From positions 1 to 24,687 of the forward strand of contig JAEWBF010000081.1 of NCBI GenBank assembly GCA_023391285.1: a stretch of DNA of 24,687 nt, read 5' to 3'. Of this stretch, positions 15,223 to 22,974 are shown piece after piece (the stretch's first letter is position 1; each line of letters begins with the position of its first letter). Source of the stretch: Verrucomicrobiota bacterium. GTDB lineage: Bacteria; Verrucomicrobiota; Verrucomicrobiia; Opitutales; Opitutaceae. The position numbers were made by a program, and so were the translations under genes. The notes beneath the pieces are model-generated. The model had not been told where the DNA came from. It did not search any database and saw nothing but the letters and a program-made list of their open reading frames with translations.

Positions 15223-15261
15223 GCCGGCCGAAGGGCTGGCTTGATGCGAGACTGCGCCTAC
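15223..15261 (-). repeat. Possible REP-like hairpin upstream of 15266 gene
   Basis: GCCGGCC (15223-15229) and GGCTGGC (15234-15240) pair over 7 bp with one G-U, loop GAAG. CTAC (15258-15261) follows 17 nt later. The GTAG foot is not adjacent to the stem, so membership of the GTAG family is doubtful. Confidence 0.35.
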
Positions 15262-15265
15262 ACGA

Positions 15266-15985
15266 ATGAACTCCGCCGCTTTGACTACGATTGCCGTCAC
15301 GGGCTTCACCGTGGCGTTTTTTCATGCGGCGATGCCGACGCACTGGTTACCTTTTGTTTTGGTGGCGCGGGCGCGGCAGTGGTCGCGGGCGAAGACGCTA
15401 GGCGTGACGATGCTGGCGGGGATCGGGCATGTGGCGCTGACGAGTGTGCTGGGATTGGCGATCGCGTGGTTTGGGTTTCAGATCGATCACGAACTCGGCG
15501 AGATTTTTCCGTGGATCACGGGCGGGGCGTTGGTGGCGGTGGGGGTTTATTACCTTTGGCGGCAGTTGCGGGGGAAAGGGGTGTGTCACCATACCGTGCG
15601 CGGCGGGCATCATCACGCGAGCGAGGCGTGCGGCAGCGAGACGGAGCATAGTCATTGGGAGCACGAGTTGGAAGGGAGCGATCTCGTGTCGGAAAAGCGC
15701 GGCGATGCGGCGGCGATCGGAGGATTGTTTCTGATGCTGACGCTGTCGCCCTGTGAGGCGTTTTTGCCGGTGTATTTGTCGGGCGTGCAGTTCGGGTGGA
15801 CGGGCTTCGTGGTGTTGAGCGTGATTCTGGCGGTGGCGACGTTGGCGGGGATGGCGATCGTGACCTCGCTGGCGCTGGCGGGATTGGATCGGTTCAAGGT
15901 GAAGTATTTCGAGCGGCGCGAGGCGGGAACGCTGGGGATTTTGTTTTGCGTGCTGGGGGTCGTGGTCGCCGTGCTTGGGCACTGA
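15266..15985 (+). CDS. Polytopic membrane protein with His-rich loop, NicO/UreH-like
   Basis: A 239-residue protein with about six membrane segments (near 8-30, 44-70, 81-99, 151-172, 181-205, 220-238). The first carries HAAMPTHW (20-27), resembling the HX4DH metal motif of NicO/RcnA nickel-cobalt transporters but with Thr in place of Asp. A cytoplasmic or periplasmic loop at 107-134 is rich in His and has two Cys (CHH, GGHHHASEAC, EHSHWEHE), typical of metal-handling transporters. The fourth segment has SPCEAFLPVY. I infer a divalent-metal exporter or importer; the substrate is unknown. Its divergence from hemF across a palindrome suggests shared regulation, possibly by metal or redox state. 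ATG 15266 has no Shine-Dalgarno. Confidence 0.7.
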   Translation: MNSAALTTIAVTGFTVAFFHAAMPTHWLPFVLVARARQWSRAKTLGVTMLAGIGHVALTSVLGLAIAWFGFQIDHELGEIFPWITGGALVAVGVYYLWRQLRGKGVCHHTVRGGHHHASEACGSETEHSHWEHELEGSDLVSEKRGDAAAIGGLFLMLTLSPCEAFLPVYLSGVQFGWTGFVVLSVILAVATLAGMAIVTSLALAGLDRFKVKYFERREAGTLGILFCVLGVVVAVLGH

Positions 15986-16010
15986 GGCGACGCGTGGTCC
16001 AGGAGGAAAC

Positions 16011-16036
16011 GGCGGGGTCGGGAGACCCCGCCCTAC
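16011..16036 (-). repeat. REP-like hairpin with GTAG foot (copy 3)
   Basis: GGCGGGGTC (16011-16019) and GACCCCGCC (16024-16032) form a perfect 9-bp stem with loop GGGA, followed by CTAC (16033-16036). The minus strand reads GTAG into the stem. It occupies the 61-bp spacer between two convergent genes and could also help end transcription, but there is no T tract on either side. Confidence 0.7.
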
Positions 16037-16046
16037 AGGAGGTGGG

Positions 16047-17966
16047 TTAATCTTCGCGGGCGATCGTCTCGTGGTCGATGAGCGCCTCGTAGTCGGAGAG
16101 CGTGCCACCGGCGAGGCAGGTTTCGATGATACGCCGGCCGAGCGGGAGGAGCTCGGGATCGAGGAACGGCGTGAGTTCCCGCTGGAAGAACTCGGTGAGG
16201 ATTTCAGCGCCGCGGTCGTAGGCCGCTTCGCCGACCTCGGGCTGCTGGTCGACCTCGAAGAACCAGGAGCCGATGGTGCGCCCCTCGACGACGATCTTGC
16301 CCGGCGTGTATCCGAGAAGTGGTGACCGCGAAGGTTTGACCTCGTCGGCGTTGAAGCGGGCGCCGCCGCGGCGCGCGAGGTATTCGCGGGCGATCCACTG
16401 CGGCATGAAGCCGACAGACCAGGCGCCGATGTTCTGATTGGGAATGAGGACGTAGCGGACCTCTGGTCGCTCGATGATCTGGTTGAGCAGGATGTTGGCC
16501 TGGTCGACCCGGCGACCGGTGGCGAAAGGCCAGTAGGAGCCCACGCCCTCGGACGACATGCCGTCGGTGCCGACGATGCTGGGATTGGCGTGGCCGCGCG
16601 GAGCGACGAGACGCCAGAGCCAGGCGAGCGCCGGCGGGAGGACGTGGAAGATGCCGATGATGCCGTAGGTCGGATTTTCGCGCGTGCACGGAGGCGTGCG
16701 GACGCCGAAGCTGCGGATATCGACATCGACCGGTCCGCTCGCGATTCCGGGCACGAGATGGCGGGGGATGACGATGCGCGGATTGGGGCAGGGTTTGCCG
16801 GGGGAATCTTCGATGTGCTCCCAGATCAACGCGGTGGCGCCCGGGTGGGCGTCGATGTTGAGGAACAGGAGCGGAGAAGACGGATTGATCGTGAGCTGCT
16901 CGAGGTGCGGATCGGTGCCGTAGCGGGTGATGTGGTTGACGCGCACGAACCAGGCGTTTTCGGCGTCGAGCACGGTCAGTTTACCGCGACCCTTTTCGAG
17001 CGAAGGATGGCAAAGCGCCATGTCGTCGGTGACGGGGCGGAGCTCGCAACCCTGCGGCAAGGTGAGGAGGCGTTCGTCGCCGCTGACGACATTGCGGCCG
17101 AGAAGCAGCGAGCCGTCGGCCTGGCGGTGAACCTGTTCGAGCATCTCGCTCTTGCCGCCGCCGCTCGCGCCCTCGTGGGAGATCACGATCTTGTTGTTGT
17201 AAGGCGTGACGACCTGAACGGTGGAGCAGTGGATGGTGTTCCAGTTTTCTTCTTCGCCGAGGTTGAGGAGCATGCCGTAGATGCCCTTCTTGGCGCTCGG
17301 GCCGGGGTAGAGATTATAGCTGAACAGCTCGTGCAGGTGATCGAGCCGGTTGTGAACAACGACCTGACGTCCGTCGAAGTGGGTGTGGCGGAAAGGCGGT
17401 GCGACGTAGATGACGGCCCGCGGAGAGAAGTCGGCGGGGACTTCGTGGGGTGCGAGAATGCCCTGCAGCAGCGCGAGGCCGAAGGCGAAGAACCCGGCGT
17501 TGCTCGGCGCGATGACGACGGCGTGCATGCCCTTGCCGGGCATACCGGCGATGAAGGGGAAGACGGCGAGCGGCTGCGTTTCGAGCCAGGCGAAGGTTTC
17601 TTCGCGCAAGCCGGCGAAGTCGGAACCGAAGCGTTCGCGATACGTGGGTTTGTCGGTGGGGCGCGTGTCGCCGATGACCATGCAATCCGGGTCGCGGCGG
17701 CGCATGTAGGGATCGTGGTAGTTGGCGGCGATGCCGTTGCGCACGCGGCAGACGCGCGCTTCGCGAACGCGACCGCGTCCGGGGACGTCGTAGGAAACCT
17801 CGTGCCAGCCGTGAATGGAATCGCGGATGGAAAGCTCGACGAGCTCGTCGACCGTGTGCGCCACGATGAATTCGGGGCAGTTGGCGAGGATGCGTTCAGC
17901 CTCGGGCGGGAGCGCGAAAGGCAGCGGTGTGACTTCGGCGCGGTTGGTGGCGGTGGCGGTCGTCAT
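16047..17966 (-). CDS. DUF4914-like P-loop protein, possible PEPCK-like kinase fold
   Basis: A 639-residue soluble protein. The clearest feature is the nucleotide-binding loop GASGGGKS (266-273) after IVISHE, resembling the kinase-1a loop of phosphoenolpyruvate carboxykinases. Other conspicuous blocks are GMPGKGMHAVVIAPSNAGFFAFG (141-163), NLYPGPSAKKGIYGMLLNLGEEENWNTIHCSTVQVVTPYNNK and GTDGMSSEGVGSYWPFATGR. I believe it belongs to the uncharacterised DUF4914 family seen in Verrucomicrobiota and Bacteroidota, from memory. A PEPCK-like carboxykinase or small-molecule kinase activity is inference only. ATG 17966 (MTTATATNRAEV) follows a CU-rich leader; the longer in-frame extension runs into the regulator's promoter region. 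It is divergent from a PocR-AraC regulator, which suggests substrate-induced expression. Confidence 0.75.
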   Translation of the reverse strand: MTTATATNRAEVTPLPFALPPEAERILANCPEFIVAHTVDELVELSIRDSIHGWHEVSYDVPGRGRVREARVCRVRNGIAANYHDPYMRRRDPDCMVIGDTRPTDKPTYRERFGSDFAGLREETFAWLETQPLAVFPFIAGMPGKGMHAVVIAPSNAGFFAFGLALLQGILAPHEVPADFSPRAVIYVAPPFRHTHFDGRQVVVHNRLDHLHELFSYNLYPGPSAKKGIYGMLLNLGEEENWNTIHCSTVQVVTPYNNKIVISHEGASGGGKSEMLEQVHRQADGSLLLGRNVVSGDERLLTLPQGCELRPVTDDMALCHPSLEKGRGKLTVLDAENAWFVRVNHITRYGTDPHLEQLTINPSSPLLFLNIDAHPGATALIWEHIEDSPGKPCPNPRIVIPRHLVPGIASGPVDVDIRSFGVRTPPCTRENPTYGIIGIFHVLPPALAWLWRLVAPRGHANPSIVGTDGMSSEGVGSYWPFATGRRVDQANILLNQIIERPEVRYVLIPNQNIGAWSVGFMPQWIAREYLARRGGARFNADEVKPSRSPLLGYTPGKIVVEGRTIGSWFFEVDQQPEVGEAAYDRGAEILTEFFQRELTPFLDPELLPLGRRIIETCLAGGTLSDYEALIDHETIARED

Positions 17967-18021
17967 GAGGGAGGAAGGTTGGTTCCGATGAGAGCTTAGC
18001 AGGACGGGCGGCCAACGGCTC

Positions 18022-18121
18022 CGCGGTTTCTGTGCAACGATACGCGTTTTCTGATCACAACGGATGCGCGTGACCGGACAAGGGGCGCGCAGCACGGTAA
18101 GCGCGACGCGCGTATTCTGAT
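18022..18121 (+). promoter_or_regulatory. Three direct repeats, candidate AraC-type operators
   Basis: CGCGGTTTCTGTG (18022-18034), CGCGTTTTCTGAT (18043-18055) and CGCGTATTCTGAT (18109-18121) are in the same orientation. The last two match at 12 of 13 positions, the first matches the second at 10 of 13. The first two start exactly 21 bp apart, two helical turns, as for tandem AraC half-sites. The third ends 8 bases before the regulator ATG, which would suit autorepression. Confidence 0.6.
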
Positions 18122-18129
18122 GTCGAAAT

Positions 18130-19020
18130 ATGCCGCGCATTATCCGACAAGCCCTGGGAGAACGCATTCGCGAGAACCCTCACCTGCATGCGTTCCTCAA
18201 AAATTTTCGGCAGGCGACGGGAGTGCCGGTGGAGTTCGTGTGCGCGTTTGGGAACGGCGCGTGCGAAGGTCTGCGGGAATGTTCGCCCTTGTGTGCGCGG
18301 ATGATGCGAGACGAGTCGGGCCGACGCATGTGTCAGAAGTTTCGCCAAGGTTTGCTCGAAGCGGCCAATCAACGGGCGGCGACGCACGTGTGCGAATCCG
18401 GCGCGGTGGAGTCGGCGGTGCCGATGCGCGCGGCGGGGCAGACGTTCGGCTATCTGGTGACGGGTGGGTATTTGCCGGCGCCGGTGGAGAAGATTCACGC
18501 GAACCGGGCGCGGCATTTGTTGAATCGGGCGGGGGTGGAGATCGACGAAGCGGAGCTGGTTGAACTTCAGGCGCGCACGCCGGTGGTGCCGGCGGAGAGA
18601 CAGGAGGCGCTGGTGAAGCTGCTCGAGATGGCGGCGGAAAATCTAACGGCACGATTCACGGAGCGCGCGATGGTGCCGGACGCGAAGATGCCGCCGCTGG
18701 TGGAAGGCGCCTGCCGGATCGTGCACGCCGAGTTCATGCATCCGATGGTGATGCCGGATCTGGCTCGACGGCTGGGGGTGAGCGAAGGGCATTTGAGCCG
18801 CACCTTTCACCGCGCGACGGGCTTGCGGCTGGTGGAATACGTGGCGCGGTTTCGGGCGGAGCGGGCGCGGGGTTTGTTAAAGGAGACGGATAGATCGGTG
18901 ATCGAGATCGCGTTTGCGTGCGGATTTCAGTCGCTGTCGCAGTTCAACCGGGTTTTCCGGGCGCAGTTCGGGGTTTCGCCGGGCGAGGAGCGGAGCGGGA
19001 AAACGGGCGGCGGGCGCTGA
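18130..19020 (+). CDS. AraC-family transcriptional regulator with PocR sensor domain
   Basis: A 296-residue regulator. Residues ~8-175 are a PocR-like ligand domain: LHAFLKNFRQATGVPVEFV followed by Cys45, Cys51, Cys55 and Cys68 (the C..C.. cluster before CQKFRQGLLEAA), Cys88, then a GYLVTGGY strand. PocR domains are known or proposed to sense small ligands such as 1,3-propanediol. The C-terminal ~105 residues are two HTH motifs: MPDLARRLGVSEGHLSRTF (208-226) and IEIAFACGFQSLSQFNRVFRAQFGVSPGE (258-286), the AraC signature. It is divergent from the DUF4914-like gene with a 163-bp spacer that holds three direct repeats. Likely target: that gene and its own promoter. ATG 18130 lacks a Shine-Dalgarno. 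Confidence 0.9.
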   Translation: MPRIIRQALGERIRENPHLHAFLKNFRQATGVPVEFVCAFGNGACEGLRECSPLCARMMRDESGRRMCQKFRQGLLEAANQRAATHVCESGAVESAVPMRAAGQTFGYLVTGGYLPAPVEKIHANRARHLLNRAGVEIDEAELVELQARTPVVPAERQEALVKLLEMAAENLTARFTERAMVPDAKMPPLVEGACRIVHAEFMHPMVMPDLARRLGVSEGHLSRTFHRATGLRLVEYVARFRAERARGLLKETDRSVIEIAFACGFQSLSQFNRVFRAQFGVSPGEERSGKTGGGR

Positions 19021-19072
19021 GTTGGAAGGAGGGGCGACAGATTGGTTTATGAGTTATCTGTGGGACACTAAC

Positions 19073-19825
19073 CTAGCGGCGGCGATAGGTGTCGCGGTAG
19101 TAGATGAGCGTATCGATGTTCTGGAGCTCGATGACGCCGTGGCCGGTGGTGACGAGACAGAGCTTTGTATCCAGACGTCCGATGCGGAAGGAGTCGGTGG
19201 CTTCAAGCTGTTCGCCGGTGGCGGTGACGCGTAGAAAGTGGACGGCTCCGCTGGCGTCGATTTCGATGATGCGATCGCCTTCGATGCGGCCGGTGGCGTA
19301 GCGGCTGGCGAGGGCTTGGCGGTGCGCTGCGATCTCCGAGGTGTTGGTGAGGAGCTGGACGGGAGGCGGACGGTTGATGTCGTCGATGTAGAAAAAAGCG
19401 TAGACGGTGTAGCCGTTGAGGAGGAGGCCGGCGGCGAGGATGGCGAGAGCGGCGCCGTTGCGAGCGTGGCGACGGCGCGGAGGGAGAGTTTCGGAGGACG
19501 ACGCTGCGGCGGCAGGCGGCACTCGAGGTGATTTGGCGACGGCGGCGATGGCGGAGGCGTCGAGTTCGATGGCGGGCTGCGACGTGTCGTGGGCGGAGTA
19601 GAGGAAGAGCCTGCGATTGCTGGTGCGGATGATGAATTTTCCGGCGGGGCCGCCGACGATGACGTGGGGATCGGCGTCGTGATTTTGGACGGCGTCGATT
19701 TCGCGGAAGCGCTCGAGGAGGACGAGGAGCTGGCCATCGTCGACCTGGCCGAAGTCGCACGCGCCGAGGTCCGGCTGAGCGGTGCGCAAGTCGGGCGTGA
19801 GATTGACGGTGGTGACGGCGAACAT
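19073..19825 (-). CDS. Single-TM protein of unknown function
   Basis: A 250-residue protein not recognised. The N-terminal ~100 residues appear soluble and strand-rich (VIVGGPAGKFIIRTSNRRLFLYS), then comes a Pro/Ala/Ser linker with a basic cluster RRRHAR (117-122), one membrane segment near 124-147 (GAALAILAAGLLLNGYTVYAFF), and a C-terminal domain of about 100 residues (IIEIDASGAVHFLRVTATGEQLEATDSFRIGRLDTK). By the positive-inside rule the N-terminal part is cytoplasmic and the C-terminal part periplasmic. It follows the pseudopilin-like gene by 36 bp, so it may serve the same envelope apparatus, as bitopic type II secretion or pilus proteins do. ATG 19825 is the first start; no Shine-Dalgarno. 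Confidence 0.75.
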   Translation of the reverse strand: MFAVTTVNLTPDLRTAQPDLGACDFGQVDDGQLLVLLERFREIDAVQNHDADPHVIVGGPAGKFIIRTSNRRLFLYSAHDTSQPAIELDASAIAAVAKSPRVPPAAAASSSETLPPRRRHARNGAALAILAAGLLLNGYTVYAFFYIDDINRPPPVQLLTNTSEIAAHRQALASRYATGRIEGDRIIEIDASGAVHFLRVTATGEQLEATDSFRIGRLDTKLCLVTTGHGVIELQNIDTLIYYRDTYRRR

Positions 19826-19861
19826 GGCGAGATCGCCTGCAAGCAGGCTCCGACGAGGCGG

Positions 19862-20386
19862 CTAGTGTTCGAGGATGAAGATGGGCTGGTTGCGGTAGCC
19901 GAGTTGGAGCTGGCCGGTGGTAAAGTTGCCGTCGTCGAGTGCTGCGTCGAGGGCGAGGAGCTGGTGCCGATCGCTGGTGACGGCGCTCTCGGGAATGGAG
20001 GCGAGCAGGATGACGGCGCGGTGGCGGCTGCCTTGGTGGCGGCTGTGGGGATCCCACGTGTAGCGGCCGCCGAGAGGCGTCGGCTTAGACCAAGCGGTAT
20101 CGTTCAGGTAGCCGCTCATCGCGGGGGGAACGACGCCGGGCGTGCCATCGCCGGCGGGCCAGTCGCCGCGTTCCTGGGCGTAGGTTTGAAACGCGGCGGT
20201 GAAGACGCGGAGATCGTTTGCAACGGCGGCGACGCGGGCTTCCAGGAGAAGTTTCCGAGCAAGAGGAACGGCGAAGGCGAGGACCACGCTGATGATGGCG
20301 ACGACGACCGAGAGTTCGAGCATCGTGAAACCAGCGCGAGCGTGCGCGGAGCGACCAGCCAGAAACGAGTGGCGCGACGGGGGCAT
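19862..20386 (-). CDS. Pseudopilin / type IV pilin-like protein
   Basis: A 174-residue protein with a class III (prepilin) signal. Residues RAGFTMLELSVVVAIISVVLAFAV contain the cleavage site Gly19-Phe20, Glu24 at mature position +5, and the ~20-residue hydrophobic helix that assembles into filaments. The rest (QTYAQERGDWPAGDGTPGVVPPAMSGYL, then TPLGGRYTWDP) resembles GspG/GspH-like minor pseudopilins, including the DWP...G...P and GG.Y.WD elements common in verrucomicrobial pilins. A prepilin peptidase elsewhere in the genome would be needed. ATG 20386 is 17 bp after the membrane-protein gene and 36 bp before the single-TM gene, suggesting one transcript. Not enough to say whether it serves secretion, DNA uptake or a pilus. 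Confidence 0.88.
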   Translation of the reverse strand: MPPSRHSFLAGRSAHARAGFTMLELSVVVAIISVVLAFAVPLARKLLLEARVAAVANDLRVFTAAFQTYAQERGDWPAGDGTPGVVPPAMSGYLNDTAWSKPTPLGGRYTWDPHSRHQGSRHRAVILLASIPESAVTSDRHQLLALDAALDDGNFTTGQLQLGYRNQPIFILEH

Positions 20387-20403
20387 CGAGGGGGGACCGC
20401 GTT

Positions 20404-20976
20404 TTAGCGCGAGTCGTTGCCGAGACGGTGAAAGAGGACGAGGTGGGAGGCGACGATCAGCGGAACGAGAAAGGTGGGAAGCAAGCTGAGGGGCAGCTCG
20501 GAGAAGGCGGCGAGCTCGCGCGAGCCCGCGAAGGCGGTGCGAGCACCGGAGGAGATGACGAGCAGAATATCGACGAGACCGAAGATGTTCCAGTAGTAGA
20601 TCGCGCGCCGGCGGGCGGATTCAGAAAACGGATACAGGACGACGACCAGCGCAAGCGTGGCGACGGCGATGTCACCCACGCCGGCGGGCCAGGCGATGCG
20701 GGCGGGAAGCACGCCGTCCCGGCCGAGGATGAGGAAGTAGATCCCGACGAAACGGATGACGTGGAGCAGAACGATGGTGCGGAGATCGAGGGAATCGATC
20801 CACGCGCGCAGGGGAGAAATGCGGCGGTAGGCGAGGACGAGGACGATCGTGAGGCTGATCACGATGGCCGGGATGGCGAGAGGAGGAAGAGGAACGAGGA
20901 GCCGGGCGTAGCCCACGTAGATCGCGGCTGCGAGCCAGACCCAGAGAACGACTCGAACGGCCAAGGCGGTGGACAT
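20404..20976 (-). CDS. Six-TM hypothetical membrane protein
   Basis: A 190-residue integral membrane protein of unknown function. About six hydrophobic segments are visible (8-26, 33-50, 68-85, 99-116, 126-142, 163-182). Between the third and fourth, RFVGIYFLILGRDGVLPARIAWPAGVGDIAVA carries the pattern R..G..F....LP...A.PAG.GD that I recall from unnamed membrane proteins in several phyla. The fifth holds YWNIFGLVDILLVISSGA. ATG 20976 (MSTALAVRVVLWVWLA) is chosen; the open frame extends 550 bases further upstream but that part is Arg/Pro-rich shadow of the TolC gene. First gene of a three-gene set with the pilin-like and single-TM proteins. Separated from TolC by two tandem terminators. Confidence 0.8.
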   Translation of the reverse strand: MSTALAVRVVLWVWLAAAIYVGYARLLVPLPPLAIPAIVISLTIVLVLAYRRISPLRAWIDSLDLRTIVLLHVIRFVGIYFLILGRDGVLPARIAWPAGVGDIAVATLALVVVLYPFSESARRRAIYYWNIFGLVDILLVISSGARTAFAGSRELAAFSELPLSLLPTFLVPLIVASHLVLFHRLGNDSR

Positions 20977-21069
20977 ACGACGTGGGCGAACGTTGTGGGG
21001 AAGAAACGCGGAGTGACGAGGATGAAAGGAAGAGGAGTGGGGGGAAGGGCGGGCAGATGTTGGAAAACG

Positions 21070-21096
21070 AAAAGGCCGAGGACGGGTGTCCTCGGC
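21070..21096 (-). terminator. Intrinsic terminator 2 after tolC-like gene
   Basis: GCCGAGGAC (21075-21083) and GTCCTCGGC (21088-21096) form a perfect 9-bp stem with a GGGT loop. On the minus strand it is followed by TTTT then CGTTTTCC. It is the second of two tandem hairpins downstream of the outer-membrane efflux gene. Confidence 0.75.
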
Positions 21097-21102
21097 GAGG
21101 GG

Positions 21103-21126
21103 AAAAGCGCGGTGAGGGCACCGCGC
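21103..21126 (-). terminator. Intrinsic terminator 1 after tolC-like gene
   Basis: GCGCGGTG (21107-21114) and CACCGCGC (21119-21126) form a perfect 8-bp stem with a 4-nt loop. On the minus strand it is followed by TTTT (21106-21103). It lies 23 bp after the efflux gene's stop. Confidence 0.7.
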
Positions 21127-21149
21127 CTCCATGGTTGTTGGCGCGCGGC

Positions 21150-22640
21150 CTATTCGGCGAGCGTGATGTTGAAGCGTTGGAGGGAGCTGGCTTCGAGCTG
21201 GTGGAGGTTGGCGATGGCGATGCGCAAGTTCACGCGAGCGAGGAGTTCGTTGACGCGGGTGGTCTCCAGATCGTCCTGGATCTGCAGGACCTGACGGCTG
21301 GTGGAGAGACCGGCTTTGAAGCGGGCGAGTTCGAGCTCGTATTGGCGGGTGGCGAGTTCGGTGGCTTTGGCGTTGATGGCGACGCTTTCGCGATTGGTTT
21401 CGACGGCGCGAACGGCGGAACGGACTTGAACGAGGAGATCCTGTTCGATGGCGCGGAGACGCGATTCCTGGCGGCGGAGGCTGGCGAGCGCGGCGCGGTG
21501 GCGGGCGCGATCGGCGTGGAGGCCCCACGGAACGGACAAGGTGACGTCGAGCTGCCAGCTGCGGGCATCGGTGTTGCCGATGTTGCCGACGGCACGGGTG
21601 TAGTTGCGATCGATGCCGTCGAGACCGACGCTGCCGCCGACATCGAGCGAAGGGAGCGCGGCGTTCTTGGCCGTGGTGACGTCGAGTTGGAGCTGTTTGA
21701 TGGACTCGAGTGTGGCGAGGTAGTCGGGCTGGTTTTCGCGGGCGAGCTTGTAGGAAAGATCGAAGGAAGGCGACGGTTGGTCGAACGCGGTTAGACCGAC
21801 GGTGCCGAGGTCGGTGTCGAACTCGAATTGGCCGATGAGGGCGAGGAGCTCGTCCTCGCGATTGCGAACGCCTTGTTCGGCGATGAGGACGCCATTGCGC
21901 GCGGTTTCGATTCCGACCTCCGCGGTGAGGACGTCGAGATCGGTGGCGACGCCGGTGAGGCGGCGGGTGTTGTTTTCTTCGTAGAGGCGTTGGGCGAGGC
22001 CGAGGCTGTGGCGCTGGACGGCGAGGTTCTCGCGGGCGAAGACCAGATTAAAGTAAGCGGCTTCGGTGTCGCGGATGACCTGGAGAACGCTGCTGCGGAA
22101 ATTCAGGCGGGCGATTTCGACGCCGAGGCGGTTGCGCTCGATGTTGGCGCGGTTGACGCCGAAGCCGGCGCCGCGGAGGAGGGGTTGGGTGACGGTGAGG
22201 GCGACGTCGCTGTTGTAGACGGGGTTGAACGCGAAGGCGGTGCGGTTGGTGGAAGCGTCGCGATCGACGCTGGCGCTCAGGCTGACGAGCGCGCCGGTGG
22301 AGATGAATTGCGAAACTCCGATGCGAGCGTCGGTGACATCGGTGCGGGCGCCGCCGGCGAGCGGGTGATTCTTGGCGGAGAAACGCTGGACGGAGGCGTT
22401 GAAGACGGGTTCGAAATCGGCTTCGGCGACCTCGAGAGCTTCGCGGGCGATCGTGGTGTCAAAGGCGTTGATCTGCAGGTCGAAATTTTTCTCGAGCGCG
22501 CGGGCGATGCATTCCTCGAGTGTGAGGGTGGGCGCTTGGAGTGGCGGCGGGGTGGCGGGGGGCGTGGCCGGGGTTTGAGCGAGCGCGAGGGCGGTGCAGC
22601 TGAGGAAGACGCAGAGAGCGCGAGCGGAAGAACGGAACAT
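21150..22640 (-). CDS. TolC-family outer membrane efflux protein
   Basis: A 496-residue outer-membrane channel subunit of tripartite efflux or type I secretion systems. A signal peptide (MFRSSARALCVFLSCTALALAQ) is followed by a Pro/Ala-rich stretch and LTLEECIARALEKNFDLQ, the usual OEP start. Two OEP repeats follow, with strands QFISTGALVSLSASV and LDVTLSVPWGLHADRARHRAAL and long coiled helices, such as AEVGIETARNGVLIAEQGVRNREDELLALIG. The C terminus LARVNLRIAIANLHQLEASSL is also typical. No membrane-fusion protein or inner-membrane pump is next to it, so its partners are elsewhere. ATG 22640 gives the clean signal peptide; the in-frame start 36 bases earlier would mask it. Leader GATTTTCTCC is pyrimidine-rich. 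It is preceded by the terminator of the PpiD-like gene, so it has its own promoter. Confidence 0.93.
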   Translation of the reverse strand: MFRSSARALCVFLSCTALALAQTPATPPATPPPLQAPTLTLEECIARALEKNFDLQINAFDTTIAREALEVAEADFEPVFNASVQRFSAKNHPLAGGARTDVTDARIGVSQFISTGALVSLSASVDRDASTNRTAFAFNPVYNSDVALTVTQPLLRGAGFGVNRANIERNRLGVEIARLNFRSSVLQVIRDTEAAYFNLVFARENLAVQRHSLGLAQRLYEENNTRRLTGVATDLDVLTAEVGIETARNGVLIAEQGVRNREDELLALIGQFEFDTDLGTVGLTAFDQPSPSFDLSYKLARENQPDYLATLESIKQLQLDVTTAKNAALPSLDVGGSVGLDGIDRNYTRAVGNIGNTDARSWQLDVTLSVPWGLHADRARHRAALASLRRQESRLRAIEQDLLVQVRSAVRAVETNRESVAINAKATELATRQYELELARFKAGLSTSRQVLQIQDDLETTRVNELLARVNLRIAIANLHQLEASSLQRFNITLAE

Positions 22641-22918
22641 GGAGAAAATCGGTCCGAGGATTGGGAAGAAGAACACGGGGCGTGTCGAAAAGTTACTGCG
22701 AGATAGCGGAGAGAATGGACCGGAGTGGAAGAGCGAAGAAGCCGGGTGTCATCGCGTTGGAGACGGAGGCAGGGACGGAAAGTTTCGGGTGTTCTGCTGC
22801 AGATGAACGATCGACACGGTGGACAAACGTGCCGTGGGGTTCGAGGGGATTTGGGGTGAACGGTTCGATGGGGAGATGAGTGGTGGGGCGCTCGCTGGCG
22901 TTCGCCGCCGCGGGAGAT
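22641..22918. other. Spacer between ppiD-like and tolC-like genes
   Basis: Leader region of the efflux gene. No convincing gene, RNA or -35/-10 pair was found on either strand; short open frames on the plus strand have no family resemblance. The promoter of the efflux gene must lie here because a strong terminator precedes it. Confidence 0.5.
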
Positions 22919-22947
22919 GAAAAAGGCGGGCCGGTGACGGCCCGCCG
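22919..22947 (-). terminator. Intrinsic terminator of ppiD-like gene
   Basis: GGCGGGCCG (22925-22933) and CGGCCCGCC (22938-22946) form a perfect 9-bp stem with loop GTGA. On the minus strand it is followed by TTTTT (22924-22920). It lies 28 bp after the stop codon of the PpiD-like gene. This is the strongest terminator in the window. Confidence 0.88.
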
Positions 22948-22974
22948 AAAGTTGGCGCAGGGGATGCGGCTGAT

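Noticed and set aside
19021..19072. Terminator ACAGAT/ATCTGT between convergent genes
   Set aside because: Only a 6-bp stem with a 13-nt loop and no T tract.
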